From Roseimaritima ulvae (lineage in GTDB: Bacteria; Planctomycetota; Planctomycetia; Pirellulales; Pirellulaceae), in the NCBI RefSeq assembly GCF_008065135.1, contig NZ_CP042914.1, forward strand, positions 2,232,001 to 2,296,000: a stretch of 64,000 nucleotides of DNA, read 5' to 3'. Both the position numbers and the translations under genes were made by a program. A model generated the notes under the pieces. That model made no database searches. It saw only the letters and a list, made by a program, of their open reading frames with translations, and had not been told where the DNA came from. Within the stretch, counting starts at the first letter, position 1; every line of letters starts with the position of its first letter. Positions 35,531 to 43,585 of the stretch are shown piece by piece.

Positions 35531-36567
35531 CAGCGTTGCTCCTGAGTGCGGTGGGCGGTCTGCAAAATGCGTCCGGCCCGGGTTAACAGGGGCACTCGCA
35601 TATTTCGGATGTAGGTGGACAGTGCGGTCGTGCCGCCTTCGGTTTTGATTTGGGTCAGTGTCGAAGCCAACTCACGCAGCGGAGCAACTTCGGCTTGAGC
35701 GTTATTGGCGGCGATCTCCACCGCTCGCTTGCTCATCGTGATTTGCTGTTCGGAATCCGCTCGCGCGGTGCTGATGTCCGCCGCCACTTGGTTGCGGGTA
35801 CTGTTGATCGCGGACAGGGCCCGATCGACTTCCGGTGGCGGGTCGATGTTGGTGATCAACGCGGCGTCCAATTCGACGCCGTAGCGACCGGGCGTGGAAA
35901 TGCATTGTTGTTCCATGTAGGTGTTCAGCGCCGGCAGGTTTTTCCGCAGATCGTTGATCGACACGCCTTCGGACAATTCCACCGCCGTTTCACTGGCTTC
36001 GCCGTCTTCGGTTGGTTGCACCACCAAACCCGCGCTGTTGGGGTCGGTGAAGTTTGCGATCCGTTCTCGCAAGATCGAGACGAAATAGCCCATCACGTGT
36101 TCCAGTGGACTGGCCACACCGAAGAAGTAGGCATACAGATTGCCTTCGCTGACGCGAAATCGCAGCTGGCCATTGACGCCCGTCGTCAGGTTGTCTTTGG
36201 TGACCGCTTCGATCGTCGACTGTGCCTTGGTGGGGTCCCAAACGATGTCCACGGCTTGCGTCGCTACGCTGACCTTGCGAACCGATTGCCAGGGCCATTT
36301 GAAGTACGGGCCGCCGGGCCGAATGACGCGAACTTCCGGATATTGGTAGCGTTCCTGTTCATCGCTCGACAACGGAGACGCGGCAGAACCGCCCAATTCG
36401 GAATCCGGCAAACGATCCGCACGACCGAACGAAGTCAGCACGGCGCGCTCATCGGGACGAACCACGTAAAATCCGGTCAGGACGACGCGAATCATTCCGT
36501 AACAGCCCAGACCGGCAATGAATGCAAGCAGCGAAAACATGGCTTCCAAGAGCTCCTTCTGACGCAT
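35530..36567 (-). CDS. SPFH/band-7 protein, HflK-like
   Basis: 345 residues. The N-terminal membrane helix (about 8-30) is followed by the SPFH core starting VVRPDERAVLTSFGRAD and PGGPYFKWPWQSVRKVSVATQAVDIVWD, as in stomatin/HflK proteins. A coiled-coil tail (about 250-330: RALSAINSTRNQVAADISTARADSEQQITMSKRAVEIAANNAQ) follows. It is upstream partner to the second SPFH gene and is probably co-translated with it. A likely role is membrane-microdomain scaffolding or protease control; no protease gene is adjacent. Confidence 0.85.
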   Translation of the reverse strand: MRQKELLEAMFSLLAFIAGLGCYGMIRVVLTGFYVVRPDERAVLTSFGRADRLPDSELGGSAASPLSSDEQERYQYPEVRVIRPGGPYFKWPWQSVRKVSVATQAVDIVWDPTKAQSTIEAVTKDNLTTGVNGQLRFRVSEGNLYAYFFGVASPLEHVMGYFVSILRERIANFTDPNSAGLVVQPTEDGEASETAVELSEGVSINDLRKNLPALNTYMEQQCISTPGRYGVELDAALITNIDPPPEVDRALSAINSTRNQVAADISTARADSEQQITMSKRAVEIAANNAQAEVAPLRELASTLTQIKTEGGTTALSTYIRNMRVPLLTRAGRILQTAHRTQEQR

Positions 36568-36665
36568 GGTGGTTCGGTTCGCGAGCCGCGACCGAGGGAG
36601 TCCGCAACGCTACCTCACCACTAAGGTGTGTCAACTGAAATCCGCAAGCTTCCCCACCACGGCCC

Positions 36666-36730
36666 GTAGCCGAAGTCGCCAGACTTTGGACGGTCCAGCC
36701 ACACGTCCAAACTCTGGCGAGTTCGGCTAC
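36666..36730. repeat. Inverted pair of GTAG hairpin repeats
   Basis: Forward copy 36666-36690 (AAGTC/GACTT stem) and inverted copy 36706-36730 (AACTC/GAGTT stem), separated by 15 bases. Together they can form a larger cruciform. They lie between divergent promoters, so they are not simply terminators. Confidence 0.85.
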
Positions 36731-36738
36731 GCGGGGAG

Positions 36739-36756
36739 TCCAAACTCTGGCAAGTC
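36739..36756 (-). repeat. Truncated GTAG hairpin repeat
   Basis: TCCAAACTCTGGCAAGTC matches the tail, one stem arm and loop of the family in inverse orientation; the GTAG head is missing and the second stem arm is mismatched. Confidence 0.65.
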
Positions 36757-36815
36757 AGATGTGTACAATAATCCTCATCCCTCCCCCGACCTTCCCCTCC
36801 TTAGGATCTCTCACC

Positions 36816-38174
36816 ATGCCCTGCATTTGGTCACGTCTACTCATCTTTACCACCCTGTGTCTAACCATTCCCCTCAGCCAGGCGAAGGCTGAGATCAAAC
36901 TGCCGGCGGTGCTTGGCAGCCACATGGTGCTGCAACGTGACCAGCCCTTGCCGGTGTGGGGCTGGGCCGATGCTGGCGAGCAGGTGCATGTGCAACTGGC
37001 AGCGCATACCGCGGAGACCAAAGCGGACGAAGATGGCAACTGGAGTGTCCGACTGCCAGCCATGCAAGCCGATGGGCAAACGCATCAGTTGATCGTTACG
37101 GGCCAAAACACGCTCGTCCTGGAAGACATTCTGATCGGCGACGTCTGGGTCGGCTCGGGCCAGTCCAATATGGAATGGCAGCTGACCAATACGATCGGAG
37201 GCAAGGAAGCGATCGCGGCGGCGGAGCATCCCCAGATCCGCTTGTTCCATGTGCCCAAGGTGCAAAAGCCCGCGATGGCTCAAGACGTTGACGCCCAGTG
37301 GAAGACCTGCACCCCGGAAGCCGTGCCTCGTTTTTCCGCCGTGCTGTACCACTTCGGTGCTCGGCTGCATCAAGATGTCGAGGTGCCGATTGGCTTGATC
37401 AACAGTTCGTGGGGTGGTTCGCCAATCGAACCCTGGACGATCGCCGACGGCGAATCCGGTGGCATGTACAACGGCATGATCGCGCCGCTGCAACCCTTTG
37501 CGGTCCGCGGTGCAATTTGGTATCAGGGCGAAACCAACGTGCTACGCAAAAACGGCTTGGCGTATGCCGACAAGATGAAGGCTTTGATCGAGGGCTGGCG
37601 TGAATCGTGGGGCCAAGACCTGCCGTTTTATTTTGTCCAAATCGCTCCCTGGTCGGGACGCTACGAGCCCGGTGAATTGCCGGCTTTGTGGGAAGCTCAG
37701 GTCGCCAGCTTGAAAATCCCCGATACCGGCATGGCTGTGGTTACCGACCTGGTCGACAATATCGCCGATATCCATCCCCGCAATAAAGTCGACGTGGGCA
37801 ATCGGTTGGCGTTATGGGCGCTAGCCAAGTCATACGGCAAGTCGGATCTGATCTATTCCGGGCCGCTGTACAAGTCGATGGAGGTCGATGGAAACAACAT
37901 CCGATTAAGTTTTGCGCACGTCGGCGAAGGACTTAAATCGCGTGACGACCAGCCGTTGAGCGAGTTTCAGATTGCCGGAGCCGACGGCCAGTTCGTTCCG
38001 GCGGTGGCCAAGATCGAGGGCGAGTCGGTGGTGGTTTCGGCGGCGCAGGTTGCCGAACCAACGCAGGTCCGTTTTGGCTGGCACAAATTGGCCAACCCGA
38101 ACTTGGTCAATAGTGCCGGGTTGCCCGCCTCGCCCTTTCAAACGGAAAACTGGAGCGGCGGAACCGGGCTGTAG
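36816..38174 (+). CDS. Sialate O-acetylesterase-family protein
   Basis: 452 residues from the ATG at 36816, which directly begins a signal peptide (MPCIWSRLLIFTTLCLTIPLSQAKA). Upstream in-frame codons are non-hydrophobic. The SGNH/SASA fold is shown by the block GDVWVGSGQSNMEWQ with nucleophile Ser117, and by WYQGETNVLRK. An N-terminal beta-sandwich (about 26-105) and a C-terminal region (GLPASPFQTENW) are typical. It should remove O-acetyl groups from sialic acid or other glycans outside the cytoplasm; planctomycetes use such esterases on acetylated algal polysaccharides. Confidence 0.9.
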   Translation: MPCIWSRLLIFTTLCLTIPLSQAKAEIKLPAVLGSHMVLQRDQPLPVWGWADAGEQVHVQLAAHTAETKADEDGNWSVRLPAMQADGQTHQLIVTGQNTLVLEDILIGDVWVGSGQSNMEWQLTNTIGGKEAIAAAEHPQIRLFHVPKVQKPAMAQDVDAQWKTCTPEAVPRFSAVLYHFGARLHQDVEVPIGLINSSWGGSPIEPWTIADGESGGMYNGMIAPLQPFAVRGAIWYQGETNVLRKNGLAYADKMKALIEGWRESWGQDLPFYFVQIAPWSGRYEPGELPALWEAQVASLKIPDTGMAVVTDLVDNIADIHPRNKVDVGNRLALWALAKSYGKSDLIYSGPLYKSMEVDGNNIRLSFAHVGEGLKSRDDQPLSEFQIAGADGQFVPAVAKIEGESVVVSAAQVAEPTQVRFGWHKLANPNLVNSAGLPASPFQTENWSGGTGL

Positions 38175-38301
38175 GACACTCCTCTGCTGCGACGTGTCGA
38201 TCCGCCGGCCGGCTTCGTAACATTGCACCGTGTACTCCGTTGGCGTATCATGCCAGCGGATTGATGGTGCCGTTCGTTCCGCTCGCTGGTTGGCTGATAA
38301 C

Positions 38302-39420
38302 ATGGGTCTTTTCGACAAACTTCGTGGCGAATTAATCGACATCATCGAGTGGATCGATGATTCGAATCATACGTTGGTCTGGCGGTTTCCACGCTACAAC
38401 AACGAAATCAAAAACGGCGCACAGTTGATTGTCCGACCGGGACAAGAAGCCGTATTGGTGCATAACGGCGAGATCGCGGATGTGTATCCGCCGGGGCACT
38501 ACCAGCTGACCACCGAAAACATGCCCATCATGTCGACGTTGCGTGGCTGGAAATACGGCTTCGAAAGCCCCTTCAAGGCGGAGGTGTATTTTGTCAGCAC
38601 GCGGCAGATCACGGATTTGAAATGGGGAACCCCCAACCCGATCATGCTGCGTGATCCTGAATTCGGCCCCATTCGTATTCGAGCCTTCGGTACCTATGCA
38701 CTCAAAGCCGTCGAACCCAAAGCCTTGCTGCAAGAGATTGTCGGCACCGACGGCAACTTCCAATCCGATGAAATCACCAACCTGCTGCGGTCGATGATCA
38801 CGTCGGCCTTTTCGGATGTGCTTGGCAAACTGCAGATTGCGGCTTTGGACCTGGCCTCCAAGTATCAGGAAATTGGGGCCGCGGTCCGTGATGCCGTGGT
38901 CGAACAAATCGATGACGAGTACGGACTGGATTGCCCGCAGTTGGTCGTGGTCAATATTTCGTTGCCCGAAGCGGTCGAAAAAGCTCTCGATACCCGCACC
39001 AGCATGGGCGTGATCGGCGACATGAATCGTTTCCAGCAATATCAAATGGGCCAGGCCATGACGGCCGCGGCGGAAAACCCATCCGGTGGTGGTGCCGCCG
39101 AAGGCATGGGCCTGGGGATGGGATTTGCCATGGCCAATCGGATGATGCCCGGAGCGGGCGGCGGCGCAGCCATGCCAGCCGCCACGCCTCCACCCCCGCC
39201 CGCCGCCGTGACCTGGCATGTAGCCGTCGAGGGGCAAACCCGAGGTCCGTTTACCATGCAGCAGATGGCTGCGGGCGTCAGCAGCGGTGAATTGCGAGCC
39301 GATTCGATGGTCTGGACGGCCGGGATGCCCAGTTGGCTATCCGCCGACCAAGTGCCTCAGTTAGCATCCCTGTTCGCCGCTCCCACCTCACCGCCTCCGC
39401 CGCCACCACCGGCAAGTTAA
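38302..39420 (+). CDS. SPFH-domain protein with C-terminal GYF_2 domain
   Basis: 372 residues from the ATG at 38302 (MGLFDKLRGELIDIIEWID); earlier in-frame codons do not match the family. The SPFH/virion-core-like domain covers about 30-270 (IVRPGQEAVLVHNGEIADVYPPGHYQL; FLR-type FGPIRIRAFGTYAL). A Gly/Ala/Met-rich low-complexity segment (about 275-305) and a proline run lead to a GYF_2 domain (WHVAVEGQTRGPFTMQQMAAGV...MVWTAGMPSWLSA). It has no membrane helix. It precedes the polyamine/DUF4178/DUF350 genes by 183 bases and is probably a scaffold or membrane-stress component of that locus. Confidence 0.85.
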   Translation: MGLFDKLRGELIDIIEWIDDSNHTLVWRFPRYNNEIKNGAQLIVRPGQEAVLVHNGEIADVYPPGHYQLTTENMPIMSTLRGWKYGFESPFKAEVYFVSTRQITDLKWGTPNPIMLRDPEFGPIRIRAFGTYALKAVEPKALLQEIVGTDGNFQSDEITNLLRSMITSAFSDVLGKLQIAALDLASKYQEIGAAVRDAVVEQIDDEYGLDCPQLVVVNISLPEAVEKALDTRTSMGVIGDMNRFQQYQMGQAMTAAAENPSGGGAAEGMGLGMGFAMANRMMPGAGGGAAMPAATPPPPPAAVTWHVAVEGQTRGPFTMQQMAAGVSSGELRADSMVWTAGMPSWLSADQVPQLASLFAAPTSPPPPPPPAS

Positions 39421-39434
39421 TTTTCCCATGGCGA

Positions 39435-39480
39435 CACTTCACTCTCCCTCTGGGAGAGTCGAGCGGCAGCGAGGAGAGGG
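39435..39480 (-). repeat. CTCTCCC-type dispersed palindromic repeat
   Basis: Inverse copy of the element at 16732. The right-hand palindrome (CTCTCCC, TCT, GGGAGAG on this strand) is intact. Confidence 0.7.
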
Positions 39481-39514
39481 CGGAGCGAGCGGGCGACCTG
39501 GTCTGGCATGTTGT

Positions 39515-39563
39515 TCCAATCTCTGGCGAGATCGGCTACGGGGCTCTGGCGAGATCGGTTACG
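39515..39563 (-). repeat. GTAG hairpin repeat (ATCTC/GAGAT) with a partial tandem copy
   Basis: Full copy 39515-39539 on the minus strand: GTAGCCG, ATCTC, GCCA, GAGAT, TGGA. A second, head-proximal part copy follows at 39541-39563. Confidence 0.75.
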
Positions 39564-39603
39564 GTGAAACGAGACAGTTGAGGAACCGCAAAGACCATTA
39601 TTT

Positions 39604-40047
39604 ATGACGCAGCCCATACCATCCGCGATATCACCGTCCGAGGTGGTCGTTCCTCCGACGGGAATCGAATGGATCATCGACGCCCACGGCTGCGATCAAA
39701 ATCGTTTGCGCGAAGCCGATCGGCTGGTCGCCCTGTGCCGTGATGTGATCGGCGACCTAGGACTGAACGTCGTCGGCCAGCCTCAGGTTCACGTGTTCCC
39801 CGCACCAGGCGGCGTCACGGCGGTGTACCTGCTGAGCGAATCGCACCTGACCCTGCACACCTATCCCGAATACGGTACGGCCACTTTTAATCTGTACTGC
39901 TGCCGCACGCGACCGGACTGGCCCTGGCGGCAGGAACTGACCCGTCGACTGGATGCTTTCCAGGTCTCTATCCGATCGTTGCAGCGCGGATTAGCTCCGG
40001 GATCGTCGGTCGCAGAACCCCTGGCAACGAAGCGGGGCCAGCGATGA
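39604..40047 (+). CDS. speH: S-adenosylmethionine decarboxylase (SpeH-type)
   Basis: 147 residues. It has the prokaryotic AdoMetDC signature LLSESHLTLHTYPEYGTATFNLYCC. Ser80 is the expected self-cleavage site that becomes the pyruvoyl group; His85 (+5) and Cys100 (+20) sit at the spacing of the catalytic residues in characterised short AdoMetDCs. The product, decarboxylated SAM, is the aminopropyl donor for spermidine-type synthesis. It is the first gene of a tightly packed run, its stop overlapping the DUF4178 gene by ATGA. The aminopropyltransferase partner lies at 42056. Confidence 0.92.
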   Translation: MTQPIPSAISPSEVVVPPTGIEWIIDAHGCDQNRLREADRLVALCRDVIGDLGLNVVGQPQVHVFPAPGGVTAVYLLSESHLTLHTYPEYGTATFNLYCCRTRPDWPWRQELTRRLDAFQVSIRSLQRGLAPGSSVAEPLATKRGQR

Positions 40048-41591
40048 AGCATCGGACGGCGAATTGCCCCAGCTGTGGCGGACCGGTGGAATTCAAAACC
40101 GCCAGTTCGCTGGTCACGATCTGCGACTTTTGTCAAACCGCGGTCGGACGAGCTGACAAGAAGATCGAAGACTACGGCAAAGTCGCCGACGTTGGAGAAA
40201 CCGATACCGGACTGCGGCTGGGACTTACCGGGACGTTCAACAAGAAGAGCTTCTTTATCTCCGGACGCGTCCGCTACCAACATCCCGCCGGCGGTGTCTG
40301 GGACGAATGGTATCTGGCGTTTCCCGGCAATCGTTGGGGCTGGCTGTCGGAAGCGCAGGGCAAGTTCCATCTGATGTTTGAACGGCAGTTGTCGCATTCG
40401 ATCAAGCTGCCCGAATTCGACGGCCTACAAGTGGAAGAAACGATCCAGCTGGGCAACGCCATGTTCTTGGTGCGGGAAAAGGGCACGGCCACGGCCGCCG
40501 CGGCCGAAGGAGAAATCCCCTGGGCGTTTCATCCCGGCGCTGAACATCGGTTTGCCGACCTAGCCGGAGTAGACGGAACCTTTGCGACCTTCGAATACGG
40601 CCCGCCGCATCACGCTTACGTAGGCAAAGAAGTCCTGCTGGCGGACCTGGGCATCGAGCCGGAGGATACGTATCCGGATGTCAGCAATTTGCCCGTCGCG
40701 GCGTTACAGCTGAACTGTCCCAAATGTGCCGGGCCCCTGGTTCTGCGCGCGCCCGACGACAGCGAACGCGTGGCCTGTCCGAATTGCTCCTCGCTGTTGT
40801 CGGTGGAACACGGCAAACTGGCCCTGTTCCAGACCCTCAAGGCGCAGAAGGTCGTACCGGTGATCCCGATCGGCACCTCCGGCACGCTGGAGGGGCAGAA
40901 GTACACGGTGATCGGATTCATGGAACGGTTTGCCAAGTACGCGGGCAATACCTACCCCTGGACGGAGTATTTGCTGCACAACCAACAACTGGGATTTCGC
41001 TGGCTGGTGTGCAGCGAGGGGCATTGGTCGTTTGTCGAACCGGCAGCGTTCACGGGGCAGCTTCGATCGGACCGCGTCTATTTTGACGGCGACAATTTCC
41101 GCATCTACGATCGCGGCACCGCCTACGTTCGCTATGTGATGGGCGAATTCTATTGGCGTGTTTCGGTGGGCGAGAAGGCCAAGACGGCCGACTACATCGC
41201 ACCGCCACGGATGCTGTCTTTTGAACGATCCAAGACCGACAAATCCGAAGAGTCAAATGTGTCGGTGGGCAGGTACCTGTTCCCGCAGGAAATCGAACAA
41301 GCGTTTGGAATTAAAAACGTATCGCGACCGTGGGGCGTGGGGCCGATTCAACCGCGTCCCAAAATCGGTGCTTCGTTCTACCTCTGCTGGATCCTGGCGT
41401 TGTTCCTATTGGCGGTCATTCATCTGGCCTTTAGCACGCCGTTATCGGCCACCGGCAGCGATCCGTGGCTGTTGTTTTACGGGATGATTTTCGTCTCGCT
41501 GCCGCCCGCGGGCGTGCTGTTATACCTGCATCACTTTGAACGACAACGCTGGCGGGATAGCGACTTCAATCCCTATGCCTCGGACGATTAA
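40044..41591 (+). CDS. DUF4178 protein with zinc ribbons and membrane tail
   Basis: 515 residues. CPSCGG at 8-13 with CDFC at 32-35 forms a first zinc ribbon, followed by a DUF4178 domain (about 55-195: FNKKSFFISGRVRYQHPAGGVWDEWYLAF). A second ribbon, LNCPKCAGPLVLRAPDDSERVACPNC (about 222-250), precedes a second DUF4178 domain (about 275-395). Two membrane helices end the protein (about 445-465 and 475-498). It is encoded between AdoMetDC and DUF350, the neighbourhood in which DUF4178 is typically found. The bulk is probably cytoplasmic, with the tail in the membrane. Molecular function unknown. Confidence 0.87.
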   Translation: MKHRTANCPSCGGPVEFKTASSLVTICDFCQTAVGRADKKIEDYGKVADVGETDTGLRLGLTGTFNKKSFFISGRVRYQHPAGGVWDEWYLAFPGNRWGWLSEAQGKFHLMFERQLSHSIKLPEFDGLQVEETIQLGNAMFLVREKGTATAAAAEGEIPWAFHPGAEHRFADLAGVDGTFATFEYGPPHHAYVGKEVLLADLGIEPEDTYPDVSNLPVAALQLNCPKCAGPLVLRAPDDSERVACPNCSSLLSVEHGKLALFQTLKAQKVVPVIPIGTSGTLEGQKYTVIGFMERFAKYAGNTYPWTEYLLHNQQLGFRWLVCSEGHWSFVEPAAFTGQLRSDRVYFDGDNFRIYDRGTAYVRYVMGEFYWRVSVGEKAKTADYIAPPRMLSFERSKTDKSEESNVSVGRYLFPQEIEQAFGIKNVSRPWGVGPIQPRPKIGASFYLCWILALFLLAVIHLAFSTPLSATGSDPWLLFYGMIFVSLPPAGVLLYLHHFERQRWRDSDFNPYASDD

Positions 41592-41594
41592 ATC

Positions 41595-41768
41595 ATGAGA
41601 AAAGAATTACTGATGGGCTATGCGGGCTTCTGCCTGTGTGTCTGTATTTGGTTTTCGATAGCGGCAGCCAACGGTTGGCGTGCGCCTAATTTTGGATTTT
41701 TGGACGGTTCTTCCGGCGGCTCGTCTTACGGACGTTCCTATGGCGGCTCTTGGGGAGGTGGTAAATAG
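41595..41768 (+). CDS. Small Gly/Ser-rich membrane peptide
   Basis: 57 residues, read directly from the sequence: MRKELLMGYAGFCLCVCIWF, a hydrophobic helix (about 5-25), then NGWRAPNFGFLDG and a Gly/Ser/Tyr tail ending YGGSWGGGK. It fills the 176-base space between DUF4178 and DUF350, starting 3 bases after the first. Its stop TAG shares a base with the GTG start of DUF350, and its glycine codons provide the GGAGG ribosome site of that gene. Composition, position and coupling support a real gene; the short tail recalls small GSG-rich partners of DUF350 loci, but no family is assigned. Confidence 0.72.
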   Translation: MRKELLMGYAGFCLCVCIWFSIAAANGWRAPNFGFLDGSSGGSSYGRSYGGSWGGGK

Positions 41769-42046
41769 TGTTTTCTGAACTGGTAAGCCAATCAGCGGTG
41801 ACGATTCTTGCGCAAGGTGAAGGGCCTAGCCCGATGGACCTGCTGATCGCCCATCTGATCGCTGCGGTCGTGTTTTCGGTGGTGGGCATCGTCGTGTTCT
41901 GCCTGTGCTTGTTCGTGCTGGACAAACTGACGCCGTTTTCGATCATCAAAGAGATCGGCGAGGATCACAATCAGGCCTTGGGGATCATCATCGGCGCCAT
42001 TGTGCTGGGCATGTCGATCATCATCGCCGCGGCGATCTCAGGATAG
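41768..42046 (+). CDS. DUF350 membrane protein
   Basis: 92 residues from a GTG start that overlaps the preceding TAG, with GGAGG at 41754-41758 nine bases upstream. Two membrane helices (about 25-50 and 68-90) flank the conserved hydrophilic loop DKLTPFSIIKEIGEDHNQALGIIIGAIVLGMSIIIA, the core signature of DUF350 (YjfL-like). These proteins are usually encoded with DUF4178, PspA-like, SPFH or spermidine-modifying genes. This is half a typical double-unit DUF350 protein, so it probably dimerises. Inner-membrane role unknown. Confidence 0.88.
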   Translation: MFSELVSQSAVTILAQGEGPSPMDLLIAHLIAAVVFSVVGIVVFCLCLFVLDKLTPFSIIKEIGEDHNQALGIIIGAIVLGMSIIIAAAISG

Positions 42047-42055
42047 TTTCTGCCG

Positions 42056-43585
42056 ATGAATCGCGCTCCGCTGTTCCTGCTGTACATGAACGTGCTGGTC
42101 ATTGCGACCTGCGGACTGATTTATGAATTGTTGGCGGGGACCTTGGCCAGCTACCTGTTGGGCGATTCGGTCACCCAATTTTCGCTGGTCATCGGCGTGT
42201 ATCTGTCGGCTCTGGGCGCCGGGGCTTGGCTCAGCCAGTACGTCGAGATCCGTCTGGCACGCACCTTTATCGAAGTCGAACTCGCCCTGGCGCTTGTGGG
42301 CGGTCTATCCGCACCCTTCCTGTTTGTCGTCTTCGCTTGGATTCAGTGGTTCCAGATGGCGTTGTTTGGAATGGTGTTCCTGATCGGCGTATTGGTGGGG
42401 CTGGAATTGCCGCTGCTGATGCGGATCCTGAAAGAACATCTGGACTTCAACGACCTGGTCTCGCGGGTGTTGACGTTTGATTACATCGGAGCGTTGTTGG
42501 CGTCGCTGCTGTTCCCGATCCTGCTGGTACCTCAGTTGGGGCTGGTCCGTACTTCGTTGGTGTTTGGCATCCTGAACGCCTTGGTCGGACTGTGGGGAAC
42601 GTATCTGCTGCGGCCGATCCTCACAGAAAAAGGCTTGGGCGGGCTGCGTGGTCGTGCGATGTTGACCGTGGGATTGCTGATGGTCGCGTTCGTCAAATCC
42701 GATTCGCTGACCACGATTGCCGAAGAAACGATGTTGGCCAATCCGATCGTGTTCACGCAACAAACGCCCTATCAGCGAATCGTGGTGACGCAGAACAAAC
42801 GCGGTTTTCAGCTGCATCTCAATGGTCACCTGCAATTCAATTCCGCCGATGAATACCGCTACCACGAAGCCCTAGTGCATCCGGCGCTATCGGCCCTCGC
42901 ACCGCCGCGGAACGTATTGGTGTTGGGTGGTGGTGACGGTTTGGCGGTCCGTGAGATCTTAAAATACCCTTCGGTTGAATCCGTCACGCTGGTCGATATC
43001 GACCCGGCGATCACCTCTTTGGCCACCGACTTTGCCTTGTTATCAGATCTGAATCAGCACTCGTTGGATGACCCTCGCGTGACGGTGGTCAATCAAGACG
43101 CGTTTGTTTGGATCAGTCAAGCGGAACAGAAGTTTGACGTGGCCGTAATCGACTTTCCCGACCCCGGCACGTTTTCGGTCGGCAAACTTTATACGACACG
43201 TTTCTTTCGCTTGCTGCGAGACCATTTGAGCGAGGATGCGCGGCTGAGCATCCAGTGTACGTCTCCGTTGGTGGCGCCCCAATCCTATTGGTGCATCATC
43301 AACACATTACGCGACGTCGGCTTTGACGCTCGTCCCTACAGCGTTTCCGTTCCCACCTTCGGTGTCTGGGGATTCGCCTACGCCACGATGCACCCCGGGA
43401 CCAACGAACCGATACAGCTGGCCGATCTGGACGCCCCGCTGCGATTCCTGACGCCGTCAGTAATGCAAGCCATGTTCGACTTACCGTCCGATATCACGCC
43501 GCTGGAAACGGAGCTGAACAAGTTGAACAATCAAATCCTGGTACGCTATTACGATTCCGAGTGGAGTCTGTCGGATGGCACTTAG
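42056..43585 (+). CDS. Membrane-embedded spermidine synthase-like aminopropyltransferase
   Basis: 509 residues. About seven membrane helices occupy residues 5-220. The C-terminal half is a spermidine synthase domain: [38 protein letters not shown] (SAM-binding motif), TLVDIDPAI and VIDFPDP. It should transfer the aminopropyl group of decarboxylated SAM made by the enzyme at 39604, to an acceptor at or in the membrane. Fusion to a multi-helix domain separates it from cytosolic SpeE. It overlaps the amine oxidase gene by 11 bases. Confidence 0.9.
   Translation: MNRAPLFLLYMNVLVIATCGLIYELLAGTLASYLLGDSVTQFSLVIGVYLSALGAGAWLSQYVEIRLARTFIEVELALALVGGLSAPFLFVVFAWIQWFQMALFGMVFLIGVLVGLELPLLMRILKEHLDFNDLVSRVLTFDYIGALLASLLFPILLVPQLGLVRTSLVFGILNALVGLWGTYLLRPILTEKGLGGLRGRAMLTVGLLMVAFVKSDSLTTIAEETMLANPIVFTQQTPYQRIVVTQNKRGFQLHLNGHLQFNSADEYRYHEALVHPALSALAPPRNVLVLGGGDGLAVREILKYPSVESVTLVDIDPAITSLATDFALLSDLNQHSLDDPRVTVVNQDAFVWISQAEQKFDVAVIDFPDPGTFSVGKLYTTRFFRLLRDHLSEDARLSIQCTSPLVAPQSYWCIINTLRDVGFDARPYSVSVPTFGVWGFAYATMHPGTNEPIQLADLDAPLRFLTPSVMQAMFDLPSDITPLETELNKLNNQILVRYYDSEWSLSDGT

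Noticed and set aside
35650-36624. 324-codon plus-strand frame opposite the HflK-like gene
   Set aside because: Antisense to a clear SPFH protein; no homology.
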